Shown piece after piece: positions 44,651 through 56,905 of a stretch of DNA of 64,000 nt. This DNA comes from Clavaria fumosa (Eukaryota; Basidiomycota; Agaricomycetes; Agaricales; Clavariaceae). Positions within the stretch are counted from its first letter, which is position 1, and every line of letters begins with the position of its first letter. The DNA is taken from positions 744,001-808,000 of the forward strand of contig OX637802.1 of the NCBI GenBank assembly GCA_951802425.1, read 5' to 3'. The translations under genes were made by a program, and so were the position numbers. The notes below the pieces were generated by a model that searched no databases, had not been told where the DNA came from, and worked only from the letters and a program-made list of their open reading frames with translations.

Positions 44651-46009
44651 TCAATCTAGGACCACATATTTCTTGAGATGCTTAGGGATGGCATCCTCCA
44701 GCCCTTTCAATTCCAACCACTTCTTCGAGAACAAACGGCTTTGATACCGATAGGCCCCGTCGCACAAGACAGTAACCACCGTAGAACCTAGCACACGCAT
44801 GTGAAATTCATCCACAATTACGACGAAGGACGCGTCAGCGCACCAGGACCAAGCTTTGTGGCAAGTTCTACAGCAGCCACAACGTTGAGCGCGGAGCTAG
44901 CTCCGAGGTAGAGACCTTCTGTATCAAGCAACTCGTAAACCATTGCGATCGACTTCTGGTCCGAGATGTGGAGAGCACCCGAGAGGTGTTCCACGAACGT
45001 CGCCAGATTGTTGGTAATGCGGCCCTGCCCGATGCCTAAGATGAAAGATAGGATTAGTCCTCCAGATGACCGACTTCTTAGCGCACAGTAATCAACGGAC
45101 CTTCGGTGATCGAGCTTCCGCTCCTCTCACTTAGCTTCCCTCCGCTGGTAACGTAGCTGTACAGCACGCTGCCTGGCGGGTCAGCGAGCCAGATCTGCAC
45201 TCGCCCATTGCTCTTCTCCCTCAGATACCGGCCGACGCCAGCGAGCGTGCCCCCAGTGCCGGTTGAGCACACGAAGCCGTCCAGCTGCCCTTGCGTCTGC
45301 TCCCAGATCTCTGGGCCGGTCGTCGTATAGTGTATATCCGCGTTGGCGGTGTTGTCGAATTGGTCGGTCCAGACACAGTTAGGCTTCGATGCCGCGTAGT
45401 CCCGCGCTTGGTGATTATAGTTCTGCGGGTTCTCGTATGGGACAGCTGGGACGGGGTAGACTTCGGCCCCAAGCATGCGTAGCAAATCAATCTTTTCTTG
45501 GCTCTGTTTCCGGCTCTGGGTCAGCTAGAGAGCGCCATTGTCGGCAGACCTGGCTTACTTGAGAATCTGGCATGAAAATCACGCATTTGTACCCTCTTGC
45601 TCTGCACACATGCGCAAGGCCAATGCCTGTATTCCCAGCGGTGCCCTCTACGACAGTACCTCCCGCTTTGAGCCTGGAAGTGCAGTAGTAAGGGTCAGAG
45701 TGGGCTCATATATCATGTTATGTCCTTATTACCGGCCTGCAGACTCTGCAGCCATGACGACGCCCAACGCAGCTCGGTCCTTGACACTCCCACCGGGGTT
45801 CTGCAGCTCGGATTTGCCATAAATGTGCGCGCCCGTCCTCTCTGAGATGTGTTTCAGATATATCTACGAGCGATGTGAGTACGATGGCTCGTTGACTGCA
45901 TGCAGAAGCCGAGGACCAGAGGTGTGTTACCAATCGCCCCGACGAATCCTTGCATGTTCGTACCAGTTGAGAATGCCCTCGCTAAGGGCGCTCGGAGAGA
46001 ACCGAGCAT
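44651..46009 (-). CDS. Cysteine synthase-like PLP enzyme, probably mitochondrial
   Basis: Exons (minus strand): 46009-45917, 45863-45733, 45673-45559, 45503-45101, 45035-44844, 44787-44651; 356 residues. It should make cysteine from O-acetylserine and sulfide with PLP. K59 in [10 protein letters not shown] is the PLP lysine; [14 protein letters not shown] is the substrate loop, and [15 protein letters not shown] holds the PLP phosphate. The first ~18 residues ([17 protein letters not shown]) are Arg/Ser/Ala-rich without acids, like a mitochondrial presequence. The insert [19 protein letters not shown] and the tail [17 protein letters not shown] are typical of the fungal mitochondrial-type branch. 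The open frame extends upstream only through a GTG, so the ATG at 46009 is chosen. No defect is seen. Confidence 0.93.
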
Positions 46010-46356
46010 AGACAAATGCGCGAAAGGACGAAAAGGCACGCTCCCTCCCGTTCCTTTTTTTCCGGGTCACATGCGAGCGCGACACAGGCTCGTGCTGGCA
46101 GAGATGACTTATTAATAAGCGACGACGACGACGGCAAACCCAATGGCAATCGAATTATGAACAGTAGACACAGGTAAAAATGCATCGCAGTCGCACTGCG
46201 AGCGCGGAACGATTAGATACCAGGGATTAAAGAAAAGGGGAGCGAGAGACATGTGTTCGTCGTAGGGCATAAGGCGGGCATGAAAGAAAAGAACGGGAAT
46301 GAAACGTGGAAAGGGTAGACGGAACGGAATATGTGGACACAGAAGACGAAATAAAA

Positions 46357-47188
<832 letters not shown>

Positions 47189-47393
47189 GATTGCGGGCCT
47201 CGCTCACAGAGGTAAGCAGCGACGCGTGATGCCAGAAAAGAAGGTTTTTGGACCGCCTTGAACGAAGGAACGGAAGCTCTCGAAAGCGGCGGGTGAAGCG
47301 CAAAGGAGTGCCAAAGCTGTGACGACGGTGAGCGTCGGGCGTGAGGTGTTCGCTTATATAATCATTCAATTGTAATGCACATGTACAAGTATT

Positions 47394-48990
47394 CTAATCC
47401 TCGAAAAGTGGATGGAATGCCTAGGACAAGCTCAGTGGGATTCTGAAAGTGTAAGAGAAGACGTACATTGGAACTTGACCCGCCTACTTGGGTAGCCCCC
47501 AACTTCATTCCAGATAAGTCATCTTCGGCCACTGTCGTGTTGTTATGCGTGATACTTTCTTCAATCCCCCACGAATCGTCCATCAAAAACTCATGGTCAG
47601 CCACGCCCTCACCCTCCCAAACCTCCACCGGTTGCGCAGCATTAGAGATTGCCGCGCCTGATAGGCCTGCCTCAGAAGACTGAGAAGGGAAGAAAAGAGG
47701 CATGCGGTCGGCGGCCACTCGAGAGGGTAATGCGGAAATGCCTGTGCACGCGTCCGGCGCCAAGGACCCCGAGGGAGCGTCCTGACCACGAACATGGACG
47801 CGAGGCTGAGGCCGTCCCGCCGGTGTTTGTACGCGTGACTCTGTCTCCTCTCTCGCTTGCAGTTGGCTATTGACATGATCATTCTCTTCTCTGGCTCGCT
47901 TCTTCGCGGTTACGGCAGGCCGTAACCGCGACTGTCGCGGAACGTCGCCAGTGGAGAGGACGAACAACCCGTGCACGTCTTCGCTTTCGACCTCGATGAA
48001 AAGAGGCGCGTTGGGCTGATTGGCGAAACGCAGAGAGAGAGGCAGCGACAGACCATCCGCGTAGCTCACTGTAGCCTATCATACATTCACGAGTCGCGGG
48101 GCGAACGAGTAAAGCGAAACAAACGCACATTAAACTCTCTCAGATGGAATGCGAGCCCGCATGTCTCTTCACATAGGCTATAATGATCGAACTCCTCAAC
48201 GGTGATTCGCAGTTCGGTCGCCATCTGGATGATTAATCCTCCATCAGCGCCTCCCTTAGTCGGTCCGCCATCCCAGCTGCGGATAAGGACATCTTCTTTT
48301 CCAAAAGTCCAGACCAGCTGTGGGTCTCCGGTGCCCCCAGAGAAAGGCTCCAGAATGTCTTTGAGGGCACGTGAGGATATCACAAGGTGCGATTCCGCCA
48401 TATCTGCGAGCGGTAGAGCAGGAGAGAGCAGGGCACTTGAGGTTTGAAGAAGAAGGCGATGCGTCTTTGTCACCCCTGACGACAGTTCAAACGAAAAAAG
48501 AGTGGTCGAAAGAGCGAGTGCAAACCATGTTTGCAGCGTAATCGAACAATCAGCTTGCCCTCCACCCCATCTTCGCCGTCGTCACCTCGAGAATTAGAGG
48601 TATCTACGATGGAAAGGTCGCATTTTTCGACTACTTTCTCAAAAGCACGATGTTTGAAGATCGCCAACAATAACTAAGAGATGATAAGTCTTCGACAGCC
48701 TGAGACGGCCCTACTTGGCTCACCTTGGTCATGACTTGCCCCTGCGCGGTTTGCGTGTCCTCGCCTTCGTTGTCCCTCCCATTTCTGCTCGGTATATTCC
48801 CAACCGCATACCTGGAAAAGAACGCCCTATGAAACTTGAAGCGACAATATGCACTCAAAGCCGAATTGGTGCCAGAGAGAGAAAGGTGGTCTGTGGTCGC
48901 ATATACGGTCACTTCATCTCCATACTTGGATAGACACGTTAGTGAACGAACGACGCGTCTCAGCGCGGGAGCGTCGAGGGTCACTTGCAT
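47394..48990 (-). CDS. RAD9: RAD9 checkpoint clamp subunit (9-1-1 complex)
   Basis: Exons (minus strand): 48990-48724, 48673-48526, 48475-48129, 48075-47467, 47420-47394; 465 residues. The Rad9/PCNA-like clamp fold covers about residues 1-285 (MQVTLDAPALRRVVRSLTCL, LSAYCRFKFHRAFFS, LLLAIFKHRAFEKVVEKCDL, RLRCKHGVTKTHRLLLQTSS, YADGLSLPLSLRF, FIEVESEDVHGLFVLSTG). A disordered tail follows that binds partners. The last 9-codon exon gives AFHPLFED, the conserved Rad9 C-terminus; the model that skips this 46-nt intron would instead end in an unrelated 37-residue extension. It acts with RAD1 and HUS1 in DNA damage signalling to ATR-type kinases. Confidence 0.92.
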
Positions 48991-49541
48991 GGCACTGTCA
49001 ACGCCCAAGTCCCCGATCACATTTATCACTCGATTTGGTAATCTCCCAACGATCTTTGCCACACTCGACGTGATAACCGCGTTCTGTACTCCCTGGTTGC
49101 TGGTTGAACTCGGTTCGATTAACGGCTTTGCCAACCTTCTTGGCGTGTTTTTTAGACAGCTTTGCGGGGTAGCGTCCACGGATGGCTTTTTGTCAGGGAT
49201 TAAAGTCCGGCTCAACTGCGTCTTGGATAGCGATACAGAGGAAGCGTACGCTGTGTATCGTTTTAGAATCGTTACTCTTTCTTTTCTGGTCGCTCGTAGG
49301 TATGTAGCTCGTAGATTATAGCTGATTCTGGTTTTATCACGACAATCATGAAGTCTAATCAAAGTGATGGCACGGTTCACGTTTTGGTACGGTAGCCAGA
49401 TCAACCTTCGATTTGTACACTCCGACTGCCACTAATGGCCCATCAATGCGCCAAACTACATCCATTGGTCTTGGGGCTATAAAAAGACAACAGGGATTTC
49501 ATGAAGGGGACATACACTACTCCTTTCTTTGCACGTTAGGC
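48991..49541. other. Intergenic between RAD23 3' end and RAD9 start
   Basis: 551 bp with no separate gene. The minus strand frame that continues upstream of the RAD9 ATG is open to about 49404 but has no conserved sequence. The RAD9 promoter should lie here. Confidence 0.4.
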
Positions 49542-51078
49542 CTAATCTTCAAAACCACTCTCAAACAAAAAATTTGCAGCTAGTTCTTCGTTCTTATCGC
49601 ACGCAAAATATGCCTCGATAACAGCATGCCTCGGGAACCCTAGTGCTTCTAGCTAAAACGGCCAAGATCGATGAGGATATATGTAGTCATTCATGAAAAG
49701 TATTGTCACTCACTCTTCCAATGGCGGCGCGTTCCTCCTCAGTGACGCTGACGACGTGCGCCCCAGGTGGGATTCCTTCTTCCTCGGGGGGAGGGCCATC
49801 ACCGAGCAGCTGCAATAGCGCATCTGGATTCTGAGCGATCACCTGCGCAAGCGCCGGATTTGACGGCGCAAGCTGCTGGATCAAGGGCTGGAGCAACTGG
49901 GGGTTGTGCGCAAGCAATTCTCGGAGCTGCTGTATCTGAGGTGTTTCGCGCAGGGCGGCGAGGTCGATCGGTCCCGCCATGCCCTGGCCACCCGCGGGAA
50001 CAGCAGCTGGTTGTTGCTGCTGCTGTTGCTGTTGCTGAGCAAGCTGAGAGACGTGTGTCAGGCTGAGACTATGGTCTCAACCTGAATGGCGCACCTGAAA
50101 GAGATTTTGTGGGGCATTTGAGGCTGGAGGGGCAGCAGCGGTAGCAGCAGGTTGGGGAAAAGGCGCAGGAGCCGCCGCGGGCGTTGAGACGGGCGCTGTC
50201 GGCGCAGGAGCTACGGCTGCTCTAGGTGTGCTAGATGTCTCAACATCTAGATGCGCGGGAATTCCCTGCAACGGCAGTCAGCATCGTTGATGATAGAGTT
50301 GCTAATATGGAAGACAAACAGTCATGAGGTACTCCACTGCACGATCGGGATTATTGTACGACGCCCTGAGCGCCTTCAGAACTTGGTCTCGGGGAAAGCC
50401 CATCTCCACCATGTTGGTGATGGAAGACTGCAGCGCATCTCCGGAGACGAAAGAGGCACCGTCGAATGTGGTCTGAGGGGGGGCCGCAGAGGCGGACGAG
50501 GTGTCTGCGGTCGTTGCAGGCGCACTTGGAGCGGGAACTGCGGCTGGGGAGGGACCTGCAGCTTGGGCGGGGGCTTCGACGGCTGCAGGGGCTTTAGGCG
50601 CGTCTTCTGGACTCGAAGCTGAAGCGCTGGCAGGCGCCTTCTGCGATTCCATTGTTGCAAGCATCGGAGTCGGAGTGGGCTTGGGCTTCGTAGATTCCAA
50701 GACTAAATTAATTCAGGCAACAACTAGATGGAGAAAGGACATACTTTGGACAACATCAAGACGAAGAAATCCTTCTCTTGGATCTGACATGATTCAATGG
50801 TCTTGTTATCGGGTAAGATTTTGCCTGTATCAGACGACCGCTGTAGGTCATTCGTCAGCACTCAAGATTTGAATTAGCGTACCAGAGTAGATGATCTTCA
50901 TAGTCTCCGCTGAATGGCCATGAGCTTCCTGGATCTTTTGTTTGACGTCGCCCACTGTTTCTGTGGGTTCCACGTCGATCTGCAGATATTTGAGCAAGTC
51001 AGAGACAAAAAGACTACACATTGAGTCTATGCACACCTGGAAGACCTTCTGCTGCAAAGTTTTGATGGTGATTTTCAT
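49542..51078 (-). CDS. RAD23: RAD23 UV excision repair / proteasome shuttle protein
   Basis: Exons (minus strand): 51078-51037, 50979-50883, 50824-50745, 50685-50320, 50265-50095, 50043-49714, 49652-49542; 398 residues. Domain order is that of RAD23: ubiquitin-like domain (~1-73; [34 protein letters not shown]-type loop), Pro/Ala/Ser linker, UBA1 (~152-193; [31 protein letters not shown]), a Q9-type run near 255, XPC/Rad4-binding STI1-like domain (~275-325; [37 protein letters not shown]), and UBA2 (~353-398; [29 protein letters not shown] end). It stabilises the XPC/Rad4 damage sensor and carries ubiquitylated proteins to the proteasome. Intron 3 ends at CTACGAAG|CCC, which restores the SKPKPTPTP junction. 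Confidence 0.95.
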
Positions 51079-51208
51079 TGCGACGGTGAGAGCGATGGGA
51101 GCTGCGGGCTGGGAGGTTGCGCGTTCAGTCGGGCGCTAAAGCGGAGAGTTCTCACAGCGCCAAACAGTGGAGTCTTATACCGCGTTTGAGTCTCATCGCT
51201 GACCAGTC
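51079..51208. promoter_or_regulatory. Bidirectional promoter, RAD23 / LRR protein
   Basis: 130 bp between divergent ATG codons at 51078 (minus) and 51209 (plus). No specific element is assigned. Confidence 0.5.
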
Positions 51209-53452
51209 ATGGAAACCGAGGCTGGCGACGCTTACCTGCGGCGGATAGCGGAATTCATCAGGGCACACGAGAACAGGCTCGCAGAGGCTGCCTTTCCCCG
51301 AAGACGTCGTCGTCAGACAGTGCCCGCCAATGCCTCTTCCTCCGTCTTCAACCCGTTGCTGGGCTGGTTTACCCCAGCATCAGCACCCTCACCGTCCGTT
51401 AAGCCGTTGGTCCTCTCTCTCGATACCCACCATCTATTCTACATCCTCATGCGTTTGGAAGCCATCGGTATGGACGTCGGTTCCCTCGATGTGCATGTTG
51501 TCAACCCGTCGCGGCCCATGAACTTCATCAAAGTCTTCTCTGCTTCCGACAGGACAGATACGCTTTCAATCCGATCCTCTTTCTCTGCTGTGTCAGCGCT
51601 CTCCCTCGGCGCAGGGTGGTGGGGCCGTGCAATGCCCCCGAGCCTCGACTCTGAGCTTAAGTACATTTACAGCAGCTTCACGAAGCTCCCCGCTCTCTCC
51701 CTCTCCGCCCCCGGCCGAAAGATGATCAAAGAGCTCGAAAACGAGCCACCCAACGAGAACGCCCTCCCACTCGACACTTTCAAGAATCTCCAGAGTCTCG
51801 AGTGCACGGATATCGACCCGCGGACCTTGCTCGGTTGGGACCGCCTCGCGGAGGGGCTTCGCAGTCTGACGGTGAAGCGTAGCGGGCTTGAAGATGTCTC
51901 TGACATTTTTGTTGAAGCGGTACTGGATGATCAAACCGGACGAGAAGGCAGAGCCAGCCGCACGCGCCAAAGAAAATTCTCCCCTGGCGCCAACCGACGG
52001 ACCAGCTCCAATACTACTCGCCTTCCGGTTTCTGTCCCAGAGGATGAAGTAGTTGAGATACCGAGCCCCTCAGCAGAGCAAGCGGAGCAGACAGGGGAGC
52101 CCCATTCCTCACTTCCCCAGGCCCAAGTATCCTTGTCTTCGCTGAAGTGGGCATTCCTGAAACACCTGTCACTTGCGGACAACGCCCTTACCTTCCTCCC
52201 CATTGCTCCTCTGCAATACATCACCTCCGTAACCCATTTGGATCTCTCGTCCAATCTGCTTGTGTCTATTCCCCCGGGACTCTCAACACTTCACAACCTC
52301 GTTTCCCTCAACCTCAGCGACAACATGATCGACTCTGTCCTTGGTATCTACACGAACCTCGGACAAGTGTTGACCCTTAATCTGTCGCGGAATCGTCTCG
52401 AATCCATCTGTGGCCTCGAACGCTTGCCTGCACTCGAACGGGTCGACTTGCGGTCAAACAGAATTGACGAGGCAGCGGAAATTGGGCGGCTAGCGACGCT
52501 GCCAAACATCTCAGAGGTCTGGGTGGAGGGAAACCCACTCGTGGAATACGAGAATTCCTACCGTATCACATGCTTTGATTTCTTCTGGAAAGAGGGGAAG
52601 AATATCGTCTTAGATGGATCTCCTCCCGGCTTCTACGAGAGGCGGCGTCTTACAGTCTCTCTTCCTCAACACATGCCGTCCTCACAACCTATACCTACCG
52701 CGTACTCGCCCCCAGCTGTCGCAGTCACGTCGTCTCCGGCCAGCATAGCGCGCACAAGCTCTCCACCCATGACACCCATGCATGTCTCGACCCATGTCCA
52801 CCTTCCGGGGCATCCTCGGAGCGCCTCGAGCAGCGCGTCTCCGCGGCTCAAGCCGCGTCGGAAGAGGAACAAACGCATCGTGGTGCTGGACGGAGAGCTC
52901 AGCGACACCACGGCATCGCCACCAGGCCATTCGCGGGCGCATTCGGAGACCGGCGCGCGAAGCGTCGACGCCCCCCCTGCCAATGCACCGACCCCATCCA
53001 CAGAGCCGGCGGATACGCCTCCCCCGGAGGACACCGTTGCCGTGCCCGCACCACCGTCACCCTCGCGCGATGCGCGGTTGTCAGCACACCCCAAGCACAG
53101 CCGGCATCAGTCCGAGTTCCTCCCCTCGTCGTCCTCCGCACCCATTGGGCGCATGCCGCTCTCCGCCCTCGACTACGTCCCCGAAGACGGATCCCCGTCG
53201 TCGCCGCCCGCGGCCAGCAGCCCGCCCATCCCGCGGTACCTGCCCCGCGGCTCGGCGACCATCTCGTCCGGCACCGCGGCGCGGCGCACGCGCGTCTCTG
53301 CGTCCCTTTACGAGGCCCCTTCCGCGCCGTCTGTGAGTGCGCCCGAGGAGTACAGGAAGCGGATCGAGGCACTCAGGAGTGACATGGGCGAGGGATGGCT
53401 CAAGGTTTACAGCCAAAGCCAGCTTGGGGGTGTTGGAGCGGGCGCTGCGTAG
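51209..53452 (+). CDS. Leucine-rich repeat protein (STK11IP/nischarin-like layout)
   Basis: Single exon, 747 residues, ATG at 51209. After an N-terminal helical part there is SLECTDIDPRTLLGWDRLAE, then a disordered acidic insert (~245-305), then a block of LRRs (~315-450): LKHLSLADNALTFLPIAPLQ, VTHLDLSSNLLVSIPPGLS, LVSLNLSDNMIDSVLGIYTN, VLTLNLSRNRLESICGLERL, LERVDLRSNRIDEAAEIGRL, then a capping VWVEGNPLVEYENSYRITCF. The last 270 residues are Pro/Ser-rich with basic patches (RLKPRRKRNKR). LRR blocks of this SDS22-like type bind proteins. The LRR cap and N-terminal part recall STK11IP. The function in fungi is unknown to me. It is the only long single-exon gene here. Confidence 0.85.
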   Translation: METEAGDAYLRRIAEFIRAHENRLAEAAFPRRRRRQTVPANASSSVFNPLLGWFTPASAPSPSVKPLVLSLDTHHLFYILMRLEAIGMDVGSLDVHVVNPSRPMNFIKVFSASDRTDTLSIRSSFSAVSALSLGAGWWGRAMPPSLDSELKYIYSSFTKLPALSLSAPGRKMIKELENEPPNENALPLDTFKNLQSLECTDIDPRTLLGWDRLAEGLRSLTVKRSGLEDVSDIFVEAVLDDQTGREGRASRTRQRKFSPGANRRTSSNTTRLPVSVPEDEVVEIPSPSAEQAEQTGEPHSSLPQAQVSLSSLKWAFLKHLSLADNALTFLPIAPLQYITSVTHLDLSSNLLVSIPPGLSTLHNLVSLNLSDNMIDSVLGIYTNLGQVLTLNLSRNRLESICGLERLPALERVDLRSNRIDEAAEIGRLATLPNISEVWVEGNPLVEYENSYRITCFDFFWKEGKNIVLDGSPPGFYERRRLTVSLPQHMPSSQPIPTAYSPPAVAVTSSPASIARTSSPPMTPMHVSTHVHLPGHPRSASSSASPRLKPRRKRNKRIVVLDGELSDTTASPPGHSRAHSETGARSVDAPPANAPTPSTEPADTPPPEDTVAVPAPPSPSRDARLSAHPKHSRHQSEFLPSSSSAPIGRMPLSALDYVPEDGSPSSPPAASSPPIPRYLPRGSATISSGTAARRTRVSASLYEAPSAPSVSAPEEYRKRIEALRSDMGEGWLKVYSQSQLGGVGAGAA

Positions 53453-54232
53453 CGGGTGAGCCCTTGTTACTGCTGCTGGTATAAGTGGTTAGATTGAGTA
53501 GGATATCGAAAGCAGGCTTTGGGGCTCAGTCGAGAGCTGGCTTTCGGCTCACTCGAGACCCTCGGGATAATGTATACCTTAGTAATGTATACCATAGGCT
53601 CCACGTTTATGGACTGGGTCCGCTGTTGCAACAATATTGTATTGGCTGGTACAGTTGAGTACTAACCGACTCATTTCTTGGCAAGGACACAACGCGCCTT
53701 GACTGAGATCTCTGTGACGGTGTAGATGAGCGGAGTCTAATAGCCTGGCAAGATCTTTCTATTGAGATGTGAACGAGATGGGAGATGGTTTCAAATTGAA
53801 GGATTGAATTGGGTTTGGAACGACAGCTAACCCAATTCGCAATTGGGTTGGATATCGTGTCACCAGATATACTATACACGGCAGGATGGATGAAGATATC
53901 CCAGTGGACCATCACGGTAGACAATTCGCTGCCTCCAAGAGGGACAAGGGAAAACAGCCTTAATATTGATATCGTGCACAAAGGCATGGCCAAAACCACA
54001 GCGACCAAACTGGGAATTTGAATTTTGCGAATATGCACTGTCAGTCAATTGATCAACTGAGTGAACTACCGTTGACAGATGATATATTGATGATAACGAT
54101 GATATATGGAACCGAGGCTAGTCATCGTATAAAATCTCTGAGGGTGTCCAATTTGAAGGCAACTACCCCAGCCTCTTGCAGGAATCAGCGACGAAAGCCA
54201 TAGATCTACAATGACCCTAGATGGCCCGGGAG
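53453..54232. other. Intergenic, no supported gene
   Basis: AT-richer sequence after the LRR gene. The 144-codon frame on the minus strand (54038-53607) has no recognisable domain. I see nothing else. Confidence 0.4.
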
Positions 54233-54960
54233 GTGACTTCCTTTCTCTCTTGCAAGCACCCGTGGTACGACGACTTAAACGGAGATTGCCTCATAAGTTC
54301 CGACACATCAAGCAGGTCCCGATGGAGTGCAAGGTGACTTCCTCTCTCTTGCGAGCATCCACAGTACGATGACTACAACGGCGACTGCCTCATAAATTTC
54401 AGGATCTCCAGTGGAGGAAACCAAACGTGGCTTCCTTTCGCGCCTGCGAGCATCCATGGCACGATGGCGAAAACAGCAATCGCCTTTAGAAAGGAATGAG
54501 CCTCAAGAGGCAGAGCAAAGACGCCCAGCTCGCGAGGAAGAGGAAGGTGATTTCCCTTTTCTCTTGCAATAATACGTGACACAATGACCAAAACTGCAAT
54601 TTCTTATCGAGTCTCGACGTGTAAAGCTCGGCAAGAAGCATACCTCAAGGAACAAAGAGACCGAGCTCTCAAGGAAGAGAAAGGTGACTTCTCTTCTCTC
54701 TTGCAATCATCCGAAGCACAATGACCAAAGCCGCAATTTCTTATCGAATCTCCGCGCGTAAAGCTCGGCAAAACGATGTCGGTGGAGGTGATTTCCTTTC
54801 TCTCCTGCGATCATCCGGGACATAATGACGAGAATGGCTCAGAGCCCCAAGACCATGGTGGCGATGGCGGCGATGGCGGCGGTGGCTCGTAAAGCCAAAC
54901 AAGATATGACGCCGGACTGTCCCTTTCTCTCCTGCGAGCATCCACGGCAATTGCTCAGAA
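54233..54960. repeat. Diverged tandem repeat block with intron-like GTGAYTTCCTTTCTCT starts
   Basis: Six copies, 93 to 136 bp apart, start at 54233, 54333, 54426, 54547, 54683 and 54788, with a seventh partial copy near 54918. Each opens with GTGACTTCC or a variant, then a pyrimidine run and TTGCRA. Then come GCAYCC and CAATGACCAAARC-type sequence. Copies 4 and 5 also share aatttcttatcga and gtaaagctcggcaa. No frame runs through. Confidence 0.75.
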
Positions 54961-56905
54961 TAGTGGTACGACTTACAAAGAGTGAATGCTTTCCAGTTCG
55001 TTCATCGACTGTGAATTTTCTACACTTCTTCGTTGTCAACATGCGACGCCATGTCAACTTTCTTTACTTCCCCTTGAATTGGCAAAGCCCGCTGAGTCTG
55101 CCTGATTTACTTCGAAATTTTAGAATAGGGTGTGAATCTGTGTTTCCCTTGCAATTGTCAACTTACCCGCCAGGTCCGTCGACGACAAATGTGGGGACGC
55201 GCGAGGTGTGTGTCTTTCTGCTTCACGGAGTGGCCAGGGGCCACGAGGCCGACAAGGCCGAAATGTCGATGTCGCCCCTCAGGGTGTGAAGGAGACCAGC
55301 CAGTTGGGGGCCCTGCCTCGGAGACGAGCGGACACAGGAGCGTCGAGCGGGTGGGTACGCGGGGATGGCGGTGCAAACACTGTGGAGGACGAGCGGGGCT
55401 CCGCATTACAATAAACTCAGGCACCGCCGGGCCCGCCATGTCGGTACCGCCTGACTTCCGACGCTGACTCTGCAGTGTTCCAATTGCTGCTGTGTTCCAA
55501 TTGCCAAAAGTCGTCAAGTGCGACAACGTGTCCCGACGACTCGACGAGCCTTTCGTACTTGTGCTACTGGCAGAGCCCACGATGCATCACTGGCGTATTC
55601 CACGTAGGGTGACACCCAGGACACGTATCTCTGAGGAGAGGACATCTTAGCCCTTGAAACCCAAAAAAGGGCTGAGAGTCACAGATCGAGGCGCTCGGAG
55701 GAGACCTTCAAGTTTCTGGGGTGTGTTTCAAATCCGTCGTTCCGCGTTCATTGCATTTACATGGCGGAACGGAACGGCGAAGGGTAAAAGGATGTCTCAT
55801 CCAGGCTGTCGTGTTCGTCGGAGATGGTCTCGTTCCGCGTCCGAAAGGGCCAGAGTAAGGAGCGAGAGGGGGCGCACAGGATAGCGATGGCGATGGCGAC
55901 GACGAACGTGGGGATACCTGAGGTGCGCCGTGTCGTTCTGCTTCAAGGCGGGGCGAGCCAACAAGGAGGATGTCGCCCCACGTTGAAGGCGTGAAGAAGG
56001 CCTTTCCAAGTGTCCCGCGTTGAAGGATGAGCGTTTTTGGGATGGTCTGCGCCAAACTCGGAAGACTTGCAGTAGTTGTGACACCAGCTCACAGTTCCCG
56101 CTCTGTGAGGCAGACGCAAGGCAACATCTGTATATTCGAAAGTCTCTCTTTTCTACCCAACGCCTTCGAGGACCTAATTACAGTAATACGGCGGCCTACT
56201 GCCTACTCACCCGGTTACCAGTGCCACAGTCGTGCAGCTTCCAGCCAGCGCAGTTTTTCTCTAACTCATGACACCCCTCGACACATGTCCACGTACTGGG
56301 GCGCCTTACAGTAAGCGAGCCAAGCCGCGTCTGAATTCGAAGAACAGACAACATGTGGTGGGAAGTTGAGCGATACCACAACATCATCAGTCTGGAAAGT
56401 GCGTTTGATGCAGGATTGTTGCGGGTGCAACCTTGTCGTGAAATCTCTATGATGTCCAAGAGTCTGAATACACTAGTCTTCTCTTTGTCGAGGCTGCGAT
56501 TTTCACAAAAAAAGTGAGGCCCGAGACCTGTATTTTTTTGTATTCTTTTTTTGAGGAGAATCGCAATCCATCTCAGGTTCACAAAGAATTTTGGGATCAT
56601 AATTTTTTTTTGGACCGTGCAACCATCCTGCGCCAAACGCACTCTCAGAGTGCCATACGAGTTTGACGTTAAGGTGTGGTCTACATCGGAAAGACATATA
56701 CTCCTTGATGACATAAAAACAAACCATGTGGAATACACAATATCTACGCGGACGGAAGGGAATATATGTGCTAGAGCCGTAGAAATACAAGAGTATTAGT
56801 CGTGCCAGTTTGAAATGCTTGTCCCAGCCTGGCAGCGGAGTAGAGCTGTACGCCGTACGCAGATAAAAAATGATAGAATATAAGACAAGATTCTCTAATC
56901 AGAAT
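54961..56905. other. Intergenic, contains a diverged duplication
   Basis: No gene recognised. Two diverged copies, about 55188-55302 and 55905-56003, share tgtgggga, gaggtg, tctgcttca, gatgtcgcccc and gtgaag. They may be fragments of a lost gene family or an old transposon. Confidence 0.4.

Noticed and set aside
47394..47466. RAD9 tail read without the last intron
   Set aside because: It would give an unconserved extension. Splicing a 46-nt intron gives the conserved FHPLFED end.
53607..54038. 144-codon minus strand frame after the LRR gene
   Set aside because: No homology-like motifs, no introns needed, and it lies in AT-rich intergenic DNA. Treated as chance.
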